Below, in pieces: positions 7,559 through 17,137 of a DNA stretch of 64,000 nt. A model generated the notes under the pieces. The model had not been told where the DNA came from, made no database searches, and saw only the letters and a list, made by a program, of their open reading frames with translations. A program made the translations under genes and the position numbers. The DNA is from Geobacillus vulcani PSS1 (GTDB taxonomy: Bacteria > Bacillota > Bacilli > Bacillales > Anoxybacillaceae): positions 1,899,501-1,963,500 of the forward strand of contig NZ_JPOI01000001.1 of NCBI RefSeq assembly GCF_000733845.1, read 5' to 3'. Each line of letters opens with the position of its first letter. Position 1 is the stretch's first letter.

Positions 7559-10500
7559 ATGACGTTTTTGACTAGGTTCAGTTTGAAAAATGCGGCAGCG
7601 GTGTTTGTATGTTCGTTTTTGCTCATGTTTCTAGGGCTGTATTCCTTCTCTTCCTTGAAGGTCGATTTGCTGCCGAACATTGAATTTCCCCAGTTGTCGA
7701 TTGAAGCGGTCTATCCTGGGGCTTCTCCACAAGACATGAATGAGGAAGTGACGACCAAGCTCGAGGAAAAACTGAAAGCCCTTGACGGCCTTAAGCAAAT
7801 GCAGAGCTCTTCCTACGAAGGAATGGCCGTTATTAATCTTGAATTTCCGTTTCGGACAGATATGGAGAAAATGGAGCGTCAGGTCGAATCGCTCATTGAT
7901 AAGGCTGGATTGCCCAACAATGTACAAACCGAAGTCAATCGGTTTTCATTCAGTTCCATCCCGGTTTTCAACATTTCTTTGTTTGCCAAAAGTGGAACCG
8001 ATCTGCAAACGTTGCTGGAAACCGAAGTGATTCCAGAATTGAATAAAATCGACGGGGTGAATTCCGTTTCGATCGGCGGAGACAGCGAGCGCCTCATCCG
8101 GATCACGGTTGACCGGAAAAAAGCCGTTCAGGCGGGATTGACCTTGTCAGAGATCAAAAACCAAATCAATGAAAAGGTGTTGGCGTTCCCAGCGGGAACA
8201 TTGAAAACCGATACATGGCAAATTCCGGTTCGCGTCGAAGAAACATTGAGCACCATCCATGAGTTGAAAAATCTAAAACTCGTGCCCCCGGCTGTTCCTA
8301 TAGCGGCAAGTGGATTGCAGCGCACCGCGCCCGTCAAGTTGGGGGATCTTGCGACGATTGAGGAAGTCAACGAGCAAAGCGAATTCACCCGGTATAATTT
8401 GAAGCCATCGCTGTCGATGGCCGTGACGAAAAAACAAGATGCCAATACGATTGAAGTAGCAGATCAAGTGATCAAAGTGCTGAATTCCTACAAACATCAG
8501 TTTGATTATTCCATCGGGTTTGATTCGTCGGCTGGCATTAAACAATCTGTTGAATCGCTTGTCCGTGAAGGGCTGCTCGGGGCGCTGTTCGCTTCGTTGG
8601 CCGTATTGCTCTTTTTGCGCAACGTCCGGGCGACCGTGATTGCAATCGTCTCGATTCCGCTCTCGTTGCTTGTATCGGCCATTTTTCTCAACCAGATGGA
8701 GATTACCCTCAATGTCATGACACTTGGCGGCATGGCCGTCGCCGTCGGTCGAGTCGTCGATGACAGCATTGTCGTGATTGAAAATATTTTCCGCCGCGTC
8801 CGCCGGGAGAAAACAGGCATGAGCGATGATTTAGTCGAGCAGTCAACGAAAGAAATTGTCAAAGCGATCGTGTCCTCGACCATCACAACCGTTGTCGTTT
8901 TTTTGCCGCTCGGGCTTGTTGGCGGGATTACAGGGGAGTTTTTCCTTCCATTTGCCTTGACGATTACGTTTGCTCTGCTGGCCTCTTTGTTGGTGGCTGT
9001 GACGGTTGTGCCGATTTTAGCCAAATTTTCGTTTCGCCGTGTGCCGCCAGAAGAGAAAGAAGGAGCCCTTCAGCGTTTTTATGGCCGAATCATTGAATGG
9101 GCGCTCAACCATAAAGCGATTGTCTTTGTGTTGTCGGTTGTGCTGTTAGTTGGTTCATTGGCGCTTGTACCGAGACTTGGATTTACGTTTTTGCCGAACG
9201 AAGAGCAGAAAACGCTGGTGGCGAGCATTGAACTGCCGGCTTCCACATCGGTGGTCAAAACGAATGATGTGTCGTTCGAGATGGAAAAGATGTTTTTAAA
9301 ACGAAGTGATGTCGAGAGCGTCACCGCCGCGGTGGGAAGCCGCGATTTTCGCACCGGTTTGAAGCGGTCGAATCAAGCAAGCTATTATATTTTGTTAAAC
9401 GATCGGGCGGATGTCAACAAGACGGTAGAGGCTTTAGAAAAAGAAATGCGCCGCATCGCGAATCAGCTCTCGCCCGGTGCCAAAGTAGGCGTGCAAGAGA
9501 TGTCGAGCGGAGGGCCGCCAACGAATAATAACGTGAATATTGACTTATACTCCAATGATTTGGAGGCGCTCCAAACAGCCGCCAAGCAGGTCGAGACGTA
9601 TTTAAAACAACGCGATGATGTCAAAGATGTGACGAATAACTTAACGGAAAAGCAAAAACAAGTGATTGTGTCCATTGATCCGGAAAAGGCGGCGGCTTAT
9701 GGCGTTTCAGGCATGCAATTGCTCGGGGCGGTGGCCGATGCGACCCAACCGGTCGATGTGGGGACGCTGAAACTCGGTGACAAGAATGAGCAAGTCGAAC
9801 TTTCGTATGATGAAACGTTGGGATCAATCGATGAGTTGAAAGAACTTCCGATCGTGACGAGAAATGGAGTGATTCCACTTTCAACTGTCGCCGAAGTGAA
9901 AGAGGCGGACGTGTATACGTCCATTCAAAAGCTGGACGGAAAAGTGTTTGCCCGCGTATCCGCCCAGATTGTCGGCGACAACATTCAGAAAGTAACGAAT
10001 GATGTTACGAAACATGTAAATGATTTGAAGATCCCATCCGATGTCAAAGTGAAAACGGGAGGCGGAAGCGATGAGACGGTGCAGACGTTCCGCGAGCTCG
10101 GCGTGGCCATGGCGGCGGCCATTGGGCTTGTGTATTTGACGATGCTGATTACATTTGGCAAAGTGCGGGTGCCGCTGATCATTTTATCTTCCCTTTTGTT
10201 TGTTCCCATCGGTTCGCTGTTCGCTTTGTATGTGTCCGATGAGCCGCTTTCCATCAGCGTCATGATCGGCTTGTTGATGCTGATCGGCATTGTGACGACC
10301 AATGCGATCGTGTTGGTGGATCGAATCGGGCAAAACCGCGAACAAAAACGGATGACGGTGCGAAGCGCGATCATTGAAGCCGGCAAAACACGGCTGCGCC
10401 CGATTTTAATGACAGCCTTTGCCACCGTGACAGCACTCATTCCGCTTGCGCTGACGAATGAGGCCGGCACGTTGATTTCGAAAGGGCTGGCCATCACGGT

Positions 10501-10606
10501 CATCGGCGGTCTGACGTCGTCGACGTTATTGACGCTCGTGTTCATTCCCGCGATGTATGAGGCGTTTTTCTTCCGGACGGCAAAACGCGAACCGCTGGCG
10601 AAATGA
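7559..10606 (+). CDS. RND-family efflux transporter (SwrC/YerP-like)
   Basis: A 1015-residue inner-membrane pump of the AcrB/HAE-1 fold, which exports amphiphilic compounds using the proton gradient. A TM1 segment near the N terminus is followed by a large extracytoplasmic loop. The proton-relay motif AVGRVVDDSIVVIENIF carries D401-D402 in TM4, and a second loop and TM7-12 repeat follow. Start ATG 7559 has GAGAGGTGG upstream; the frame is open further upstream only across the operator. Firmicute members such as SwrC mediate surfactin resistance, but the substrate here is unknown. No membrane-fusion or outer-membrane partner is present, as expected for a monoderm. Confidence 0.9.
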   Translation: MTFLTRFSLKNAAAVFVCSFLLMFLGLYSFSSLKVDLLPNIEFPQLSIEAVYPGASPQDMNEEVTTKLEEKLKALDGLKQMQSSSYEGMAVINLEFPFRTDMEKMERQVESLIDKAGLPNNVQTEVNRFSFSSIPVFNISLFAKSGTDLQTLLETEVIPELNKIDGVNSVSIGGDSERLIRITVDRKKAVQAGLTLSEIKNQINEKVLAFPAGTLKTDTWQIPVRVEETLSTIHELKNLKLVPPAVPIAASGLQRTAPVKLGDLATIEEVNEQSEFTRYNLKPSLSMAVTKKQDANTIEVADQVIKVLNSYKHQFDYSIGFDSSAGIKQSVESLVREGLLGALFASLAVLLFLRNVRATVIAIVSIPLSLLVSAIFLNQMEITLNVMTLGGMAVAVGRVVDDSIVVIENIFRRVRREKTGMSDDLVEQSTKEIVKAIVSSTITTVVVFLPLGLVGGITGEFFLPFALTITFALLASLLVAVTVVPILAKFSFRRVPPEEKEGALQRFYGRIIEWALNHKAIVFVLSVVLLVGSLALVPRLGFTFLPNEEQKTLVASIELPASTSVVKTNDVSFEMEKMFLKRSDVESVTAAVGSRDFRTGLKRSNQASYYILLNDRADVNKTVEALEKEMRRIANQLSPGAKVGVQEMSSGGPPTNNNVNIDLYSNDLEALQTAAKQVETYLKQRDDVKDVTNNLTEKQKQVIVSIDPEKAAAYGVSGMQLLGAVADATQPVDVGTLKLGDKNEQVELSYDETLGSIDELKELPIVTRNGVIPLSTVAEVKEADVYTSIQKLDGKVFARVSAQIVGDNIQKVTNDVTKHVNDLKIPSDVKVKTGGGSDETVQTFRELGVAMAAAIGLVYLTMLITFGKVRVPLIILSSLLFVPIGSLFALYVSDEPLSISVMIGLLMLIGIVTTNAIVLVDRIGQNREQKRMTVRSAIIEAGKTRLRPILMTAFATVTALIPLALTNEAGTLISKGLAITVIGGLTSSTLLTLVFIPAMYEAFFFRTAKREPLAK

Positions 10607-10610
10607 TCGG

Positions 10611-10652
10611 GCTGGATGGCTGGATGACAGGCCGTCCAGCATTTTTTTTTTT
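10611..10652 (+). terminator. Terminator after the RND pump gene
   Basis: GCTGGATGGC (10611-10620) pairs with GCCGTCCAGC (10631-10640) and is followed by a run of T (10642-10652). It separates the pump from its regulator, so the two are probably separate transcripts. Confidence 0.88.
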
Positions 10653-10707
10653 GGCAAGATCGACTATAATGGACATGAAAGAAGGAGTAAGGAAGAAGGA
10701 GAAAACA

Positions 10708-11568
10708 TTGGGACGGAAAGAGGACATCATTGAAACAGCGATGAAATTATTCGCCGAAAAAGGCTATCATGCTACCTCCATGCAGGAAATAGCCGAACGG
10801 AGCGGAGTAGCCAAAGGTTCGATTTACAATTATTTTAAATCAAAAGAAGAGCTGGCTGTATCGATTTTCCGCTACCATTATGAAGTCTTGTTTCATCAAC
10901 TTAAACAAATCGAGGCCGATCCCGCCTTAACCGCGCGCGAGCGGTTTTGCCGTCAGTTGACTGTACAAATCCAGTTGTTTGACGAACATAAAGAGTTAGT
11001 GCAAATGCAGTTGGGCGAACAAGCGGCGAAGGTGAGCGATGAAGTGCGGCATCTCGTGTTTCGCATCCGCGCCCATACGCTCCACTGGTATCGCCGGGCC
11101 ATTGAAGACATATACGGCGAACAAGTGCGTCCAGTTTCATTTGATTGCGCGACGATGCTCAACGGAATGCTGAAAGAATATTTGATTTACTTGGCGGTAG
11201 ACCGAAAGCCGCTGCTTCCTGAGAAGCTAGCGCCCTTCCTGCTCGATCGGCTTGATGCCATTGTGTCCAGCCTGCTTGACGGCAAGACGGGGTTGCTCGA
11301 TGAAGCGATGATGGCGGATTATATTGCGGCCGCCACCCAAGAACGGAGCCAATGGAAAGAACGGGCCATCAGCTGTTTAGAGCGCATGGCGGCGATGCGT
11401 CCGGTTGAAGACGACATTCTTCGTTCGCTGCGCCTATTGAAGGAAGAACTCGAGAAAGGGGAGGCGGCTAGACCGTTTATGGTGAAAGCGCTTCTGCTCT
11501 ATTTGGCGAAATACTCACTTCCGCTGTTCAATGAGTTGAAGGAGGCTATTGAACGCTATTTTCCGTAA
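10708..11568 (+). CDS. TetR/AcrR-family transcriptional regulator
   Basis: 286 residues. The N-terminal TetR helix-turn-helix is clear: DIIETAMKLFAEKGYHATSMQEIA then SGVAKGSIYNYFKSKEEL (about residues 5-47). The helical C-terminal ligand-binding part is longer than in most TetR proteins (about 190-210 residues in total). I take the TTG at 10708, which has AAGGAG 6 nt upstream. An earlier in-frame ATG at 10672 lies only 2 nt after a TATAAT box (10665-10670) and would fall before the transcript start. It most likely represses the upstream RND pump through the palindrome at 7497-7533; this is inferred from position only. Confidence 0.88.
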   Translation: MGRKEDIIETAMKLFAEKGYHATSMQEIAERSGVAKGSIYNYFKSKEELAVSIFRYHYEVLFHQLKQIEADPALTARERFCRQLTVQIQLFDEHKELVQMQLGEQAAKVSDEVRHLVFRIRAHTLHWYRRAIEDIYGEQVRPVSFDCATMLNGMLKEYLIYLAVDRKPLLPEKLAPFLLDRLDAIVSSLLDGKTGLLDEAMMADYIAAATQERSQWKERAISCLERMAAMRPVEDDILRSLRLLKEELEKGEAARPFMVKALLLYLAKYSLPLFNELKEAIERYFP

Positions 11569-11890
11569 ACACCTCCCGCTCCTCTTTTTATTGAAAGCGG
11601 GGAACTTCTTTCCGAAACGATCGATGTTTCCGCCCAAACTCGCCGATGCACGAAAGCCGCCCCATACGCCGGCAGCTTGCCATGGCATTATATCCTCTCT
11701 AACCCGGAAGCTATTCCAAACGTGAACATAGGCGGGGCCGCCAAAGCGCGGGACGCACGGGAGTGGTTTGACTGGCAGCCTGCATCGGGCGGCTGTTTCC
11801 AACGATCAATCACTCTTCCCGCCTCTAAATGTTTGCACAGGCGGGAGATGTTGCCAAACAGAACGCGTCCATTTTCAGGGAGGGATCGGC
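11569..11890. other. 322-nt intergenic stretch without a recognised gene
   Basis: I find no convincing ORF. The only clear structure is an 8-bp inverted repeat, TCCCGCCT (11817-11824)/AGGCGGGA (11839-11846), about 45 nt before rarA. It has no U tract, so a terminator is unlikely. The tetR terminator and rarA promoter must lie here but I could not place them. Confidence 0.5.
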
Positions 11891-13186
11891 ATGTCCAAAA
11901 TGACGGAGCCGCTTGCTTGGCGAATGCGTCCACGGACGATTGATGAAATCGTTGGGCAAGACCACGTGATTGGCCCGGGCACACCGCTGTATAAAATGGT
12001 AAAAAAAGGGTATGTCCCGTCGCTTTTGCTTTACGGCGAACCGGGAACGGGGAAGACGTCGCTTGCTTATGCCATCGCCCGCACCGCCGGACGGGAGCTT
12101 GCGGCGATCCATGCGACATCGGCTGGAAAAAAAGAGATCGAAGAGGCAGCGGAAGCGGCGCGATGGTCAGGGAACGTCGTGTTGTTTATCGACGAAATCC
12201 ATCGGTTGAATAAAGCGCAGCAAGATGTGTTGCTTCCGCACCTTGAATCCGGGCTCATCACCTTGATCGGCGCGACGACGGAAAACCCGTTTCATGAGGT
12301 CAACCCGGCGATCCGCAGCCGATGTGGGCAAATTCAGCAGCTAAAGCGGCTTGAGCCGAGCGAGTTGCTCATCATTTTGAAACGGGCGCTCGCCGACCCG
12401 GAGCGAGGAGTGGGAGCGCAGACGGTCATCATCGATGACGCGTTGTTATGGCGCATCGCCGAAGCGGCCGGCGGGGATGCGCGCGTAGCGCTTTCGCTCC
12501 TTGAGGCGGCGGTTGCCGCTGCCGATGAGCAGGACGGCTGTTTTTATATTGACGAAAGCATCGTTGCCTCGTGTACAGCAAATCGTGGGTTTGCTCATGA
12601 CAAATACGGTGATCATTATTATTCACTGCTGTCCGCGTTTCAAAAAAGCGTGCGCGGCAGCGATGCTGATGCCGCGCTTCATTATTTGGCTCGCCTGCTT
12701 GAAGGCGGCGATTTGGCCGCCGTCTGCCGCCGACTGCTCGTCATTGCCTATGAAGACATCGGACTTGCCAATCCAACAATGGGGGTAAAAGTGCAAGCGG
12801 CGGTGGCGGCGGCGGAACGCCTCGGGCTGCCAGAGGCGCGCATTCCTCTCTCCGTTGTGACGATCGAACTTTGTCTGAGCCCAAAATCCAACAGCGCCTA
12901 CAAGGCGTTGGACGCTGCTATTGCCGATGTCCGTTCCGGCAAGCTTGGCGATATTCCGGATCATTTAAAAGACGCTCATTACAAAGGGGCGTCTGCACTC
13001 GGGCATGGACAAGGCTACTTGTATCCGCACGACTATCCGAACGGCTGGGTCGCGCAAGAGTATTTGCCATCCGCTCTGGAAGGCGTCCGCTATTATGAAC
13101 CGAAAGAGCACGGCGAGGAAAAACATTATGCCAAAGTGTATCGGAGGCTTGAGCAATTGAAACAAGAGGACAAGGTTCGGCCGTGA
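11891..13186 (+). CDS. rarA: Replication-associated recombination protein A (RarA/MgsA/YrvN)
   Basis: A 431-residue AAA+ ATPase related to RuvB and clamp loaders that acts at stalled replication forks. It starts with the family's EPLAWRMRPRTIDEIVGQDHVIG. Walker A GEPGTGKTS is at about residues 51-59 and Walker B VVLFIDEIHRLNKAQQDVLLP at about 95-115. The sensor-1 motif GATTENPFHEVNPAIRSRC and the C-terminal tetramerisation region (YKGASALGHGQGYLYPHDYPNGWV) follow. ATG 11891 is preceded by AGGGAGGGAT; the frame is open upstream but without a ribosome site. It has the same location relative to cymR as B. subtilis yrvN. Confidence 0.95.
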   Translation: MSKMTEPLAWRMRPRTIDEIVGQDHVIGPGTPLYKMVKKGYVPSLLLYGEPGTGKTSLAYAIARTAGRELAAIHATSAGKKEIEEAAEAARWSGNVVLFIDEIHRLNKAQQDVLLPHLESGLITLIGATTENPFHEVNPAIRSRCGQIQQLKRLEPSELLIILKRALADPERGVGAQTVIIDDALLWRIAEAAGGDARVALSLLEAAVAAADEQDGCFYIDESIVASCTANRGFAHDKYGDHYYSLLSAFQKSVRGSDADAALHYLARLLEGGDLAAVCRRLLVIAYEDIGLANPTMGVKVQAAVAAAERLGLPEARIPLSVVTIELCLSPKSNSAYKALDAAIADVRSGKLGDIPDHLKDAHYKGASALGHGQGYLYPHDYPNGWVAQEYLPSALEGVRYYEPKEHGEEKHYAKVYRRLEQLKQEDKVRP

Positions 13187-13249
13187 AGCACTCGGGATTT
13201 TTATGGTATAATAACACAAGTGATTGGCTGAACAAGAGGAGGCGCTTGT

Positions 13250-13500
13250 TTCCCATGGTTGCGCTGGGGCATTGAGTTTGCCGGTTCGCTCGTCATGTCG
13301 CTGGGCATCGTCTTGACGATGAAGGCCGATGCGGGCTGCGCGCCGTGGGATGTTCTTCATATCGGGCTGCAACGAAAGCACGCTCTTTTTTTGTGTGACG
13401 ATCAGTTTGATTGCCGGCCCGACGTTGCTGCAATGCCAAAAGGCCGCAAGCCGCCTGGTTGGATCGGCCGCCGGCACTCGGGCACAAGGGTTAAGCCGTT
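13250..13500 (+). pseudogene. Truncated, frameshifted YczE/YitT-type membrane protein remnant
   Basis: One frame from about 13259 encodes RWGIEFAGSLVMSLGIVLTM followed by KADAGCAPWDVLHIGLQ. This is the characteristic start of YczE-family integral membrane proteins, with the conserved G-x-x-PWDVLHxGL motif. After about 13380 the homology continues only in another frame (VTISLIAGP) and ends within about 100 nt. Intact members are about 210 residues with several membrane segments. No start codon in frame is properly placed behind the AGAGGAGG SD at 13235-13242, although a TATAAT at 13207-13212 may mark the old promoter. The gene is dead or deleted internally. Confidence 0.7.
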
Positions 13501-13513
13501 AGGAGGGATATGA

Positions 13514-13930
13514 ATGAAGATTTCGACGAAAGGCCGCTATGGCTTGACGATTATGATCGAATTGGCCAAAAAATATGGCGATCGTCCGATCTCGCTTCGT
13601 TCAATCGCCAAGGCGAACAATTTATCCGAACATTATTTGGAGCAGCTCGTCACACCGCTGCGCAACGCTGGGCTCGTCAAAAGCATCCGCGGAGCGTATG
13701 GCGGTTATGTGCTCGCTGAACATCCGGCGAAAATCACCGCCGGCGACATTTTGCGCGTGTTGGAGGGGCCGCTCACTCCGGTTGAGGAGCTTGAAGAGGA
13801 AGAGCCGGCGAAGCGCGAGCTATGGATTCGCATCCGCGATGCGGTCGAAGAGGTGCTCGACAGCACGACGCTCGAAGATTTGGCGAAGTATAGCGATGGG
13901 GATGAAGGGGCATATATGTTTTATATTTAA
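13514..13930 (+). CDS. cymR: CymR, Rrf2-family repressor of cysteine metabolism
   Basis: A 138-residue Rrf2 regulator starting MKISTKGRYGLTIMIELAKKYG, with a winged helix (SLRSIAKANNLSEHYLEQLV then RNAGLVKSIRGAYGGYVLA, about residues 26-67). It lacks the three-cysteine cluster of Fe-S Rrf2 proteins such as IscR, as CymR does. In B. subtilis, CymR with the O-acetylserine thiol-lyase CysK represses cysteine uptake and synthesis genes. SD AGGAGG is 7 nt before the ATG. It is next to iscS and mnmA, and its probable target operon yrrT-mtnN-mccAB is about 20 kb downstream. Confidence 0.95.
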   Translation: MKISTKGRYGLTIMIELAKKYGDRPISLRSIAKANNLSEHYLEQLVTPLRNAGLVKSIRGAYGGYVLAEHPAKITAGDILRVLEGPLTPVEELEEEEPAKRELWIRIRDAVEEVLDSTTLEDLAKYSDGDEGAYMFYI

Positions 13931-14092
13931 GAGGGCGGTGAAAAACGGCTGATTCCCTTACTCAATGGGGGAATGGGCGAAAAGCAGGGTCGATGCAACA
14001 AGGTTTTTCTAATTGAGAAATGACATGGTAAAGCCGTATTCACGATTAAATCACCAGCCTCTTAAGCAACAGAAAGGAAAGGAGAATGGCCG
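13931..14092. other. Intergenic region before iscS
   Basis: 162 nt containing no ORF with a ribosome site. GATTCCC (13959-13965) with GGGGGAATGG (13975-13984) could form a weak hairpin. No promoter or terminator stands out. Confidence 0.4.
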
Positions 14093-15235
14093 TTGGAACG
14101 CATTTATTTGGACCATGCGGCAACCTCCCCGGTCCATCCGGATGTGGCAGCCGGTATAGTCCAGTGGATGACGGAACAGTTTGGCAACCCATCAAGCATC
14201 CATTATTTTGGCCGGCAGAGCCGCCGCGCGGTCGATGAAGCGAGGGCCGTTGTCGCCCGCTCGATTGGGGCGAAAGAGACGGAGATTGTGTTTACAAGCG
14301 GCGGTACGGAAGCGGATAACTTTGCGGTCATCGGAACGGCCGTAGCGAACCGCGGCCGCGGCAATCATATCATTACAACCGCCATCGAGCATCATGCGGT
14401 GTTGCGCGCTTGTGAATATTTAGAGACGCAAGGGTTTGAGGTCACGTATTTGCCAGTTGACGAACACGGGACGGTATCGGTCGAGGATGTCAAGGCCGCG
14501 CTGCGTGATGAGACGATTTTAGTATCGGTCATGTTTGCCAACAACGAAGTCGGCACGATCCAGCCGATTCGCGAAATCGGAGCGCTGCTTCGCGATCATC
14601 CAGCCTATTTCCATACGGACGCCGTCCAGGCGTACGGGCTTCTTCCGATCGATGTGAATGAATACGGGATCGATCTGCTGTCGCTTTCCGCTCATAAAAT
14701 CAACGGCCCGAAAGGAAGCGGGGCTTTGTATGTCCGAGAAACGGTGCGCATCATGCCGCTCCTTTTCGGCGGCGAACAGGAGCGGAAGCGGCGCGCTGGC
14801 ACGGAAAACGTCCCCGGCATCATTGGGTTGGCAAAGGCGGCGGAAATCGCCGAGCGGACAAGGGAGGAGAAACGTCGGCAGTATGCGGCGTGGCGCGAGG
14901 CGATGCTTGAAATTTTCCGCTCCTCAGGGATCGACTATGCGATCAACGGCCGCCCGGATAGCCTGCCGCATATTTTGAATGTCGCCTTCCCGGGAACGAA
15001 TGTCGAATCGTTGCTCGTGAACTTGGATTTAGCCGGCATTGCCGCCTCGAGCGGGTCAGCATGCACCGCCGGGTCAATCGATCCGTCGCACGTGCTTGTC
15101 GCGATGTGCGGAAAAGAGTCGGAGCGCATCCGTTCGTCTGTGCGCTTCAGCTTCGGGCTCGGCAATACGACAGAACAAATCGAGCGGGCGGCCGAGGAAA
15201 CAGTGAAGATTGTCAAGCGGCTCACAAACCGCTAA
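14093..15235 (+). CDS. Cysteine desulfurase (YrvO/IscS-type)
   Basis: A 380-residue PLP enzyme of the NifS/IscS class that converts cysteine to alanine and a persulfide. The N terminus MERIYLDHAATSPVHP is typical. The PLP lysine is K202 in LSAHKINGPKGSG, and the catalytic cysteine is C324 in the class-I loop SSGSACTAG. TTG 14093 has GAAAGGAGAATGGCCG before it and matches the family N terminus; no nearer ATG exists. It lies 17 nt upstream of mnmA. In B. subtilis the orthologue YrvO is the dedicated sulfur donor for MnmA in s2U34 formation, so the pair is functional as well as positional. Confidence 0.94.
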   Translation: MERIYLDHAATSPVHPDVAAGIVQWMTEQFGNPSSIHYFGRQSRRAVDEARAVVARSIGAKETEIVFTSGGTEADNFAVIGTAVANRGRGNHIITTAIEHHAVLRACEYLETQGFEVTYLPVDEHGTVSVEDVKAALRDETILVSVMFANNEVGTIQPIREIGALLRDHPAYFHTDAVQAYGLLPIDVNEYGIDLLSLSAHKINGPKGSGALYVRETVRIMPLLFGGEQERKRRAGTENVPGIIGLAKAAEIAERTREEKRRQYAAWREAMLEIFRSSGIDYAINGRPDSLPHILNVAFPGTNVESLLVNLDLAGIAASSGSACTAGSIDPSHVLVAMCGKESERIRSSVRFSFGLGNTTEQIERAAEETVKIVKRLTNR

Positions 15236-15246
15236 AGAGGGGGTGA

Positions 15247-16368
<1,122 letters not shown>

Positions 16369-16456
16369 TGGCTGTGCTGGTGCTCAGGATCTTCAATCAG
16401 GCTTCAGGCTGGGAGGCCGTTGCTTGAAAATCACATTGAATCAGGGGGGATGGGCG

Positions 16457-17119
16457 GTGGCCAATTTCAACGAACAAGGCCTGGCGTATATGCGCGAGGG
16501 GAAGTATGAGGAAGCCATCCGCTGTTTTTCCGCTGCCGTCGAACAGCATCCGGACGATCCGGCCGGATACATTAACATCGGCACCGTTCTGGCCGCAGCT
16601 GGTGAGGAAGAAAAGGCGCTGGAGTGTTTCCGGCAGGCGCTCGCCCTTGACGAGCGGGCGGCGGCCGCCTATTACGGCATTGGCACGGTTTATTATCGAC
16701 GCGGGCAGTTCGCCCAAGCGAAACAGATGTTTGAGCGCGCGCTTGGGCTTGGTCTTGACGATGCCGATACGCATTTTATGCTTGGCATGTCATTATGGCG
16801 GCTCGAGATGCCGCGGCTGGCGCTGCCGTATTTGCAGCGGGCGGCCGAGCTGAACGAGACGGACGCCGAAGCGCTGTTTCAGCTTGGCCTTTGCCTCGCC
16901 ACTCTCGAGTATGTTGATGAGGCGAAGCGTTATTTCGAAAAAACGTTGGAACTTCATCCGCACCACGCTGATGCGTACTACAATTTAGGCGTCATTTATG
17001 CGTATAAAGACGACTTCAGCGCCGCCCGCGCCATGTTTGCCGCCGCCTTGGACGCCAAGCCGGATCACGTGCTTGCCGGATATGGAAAGAAACTGATGGA
17101 AAAGCGGCTTGCGCCGTAA
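16457..17119 (+). CDS. yrrB: TPR-repeat protein YrrB
   Basis: 220 residues composed almost entirely of about six 34-residue tetratricopeptide repeats (for example GLAYMREGKYEEAIRCFSAA, GTVYYRRGQFAQAKQMFERAL, GVIYAYKDDFSAARAMFAAAL). These make a helical scaffold for protein binding; the partner is unknown. I chose GTG 16457, preceded by AGGGGGGATGG. The longer open frame overlaps the end of mnmA and has no TPR character there. Position between mnmA and recD2 is the same as B. subtilis yrrB. Confidence 0.88.
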   Translation: MANFNEQGLAYMREGKYEEAIRCFSAAVEQHPDDPAGYINIGTVLAAAGEEEKALECFRQALALDERAAAAYYGIGTVYYRRGQFAQAKQMFERALGLGLDDADTHFMLGMSLWRLEMPRLALPYLQRAAELNETDAEALFQLGLCLATLEYVDEAKRYFEKTLELHPHHADAYYNLGVIYAYKDDFSAARAMFAAALDAKPDHVLAGYGKKLMEKRLAP

Positions 17120-17137
17120 AAAGGCAGGGGATGGCTG

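Noticed and set aside
12984..13098. Alternative frames within rarA suggesting a frameshift
   Set aside because: The rarA frame continues with family motifs (ALGHGQGYLYPHDYPNGW) to its stop; no break is needed.
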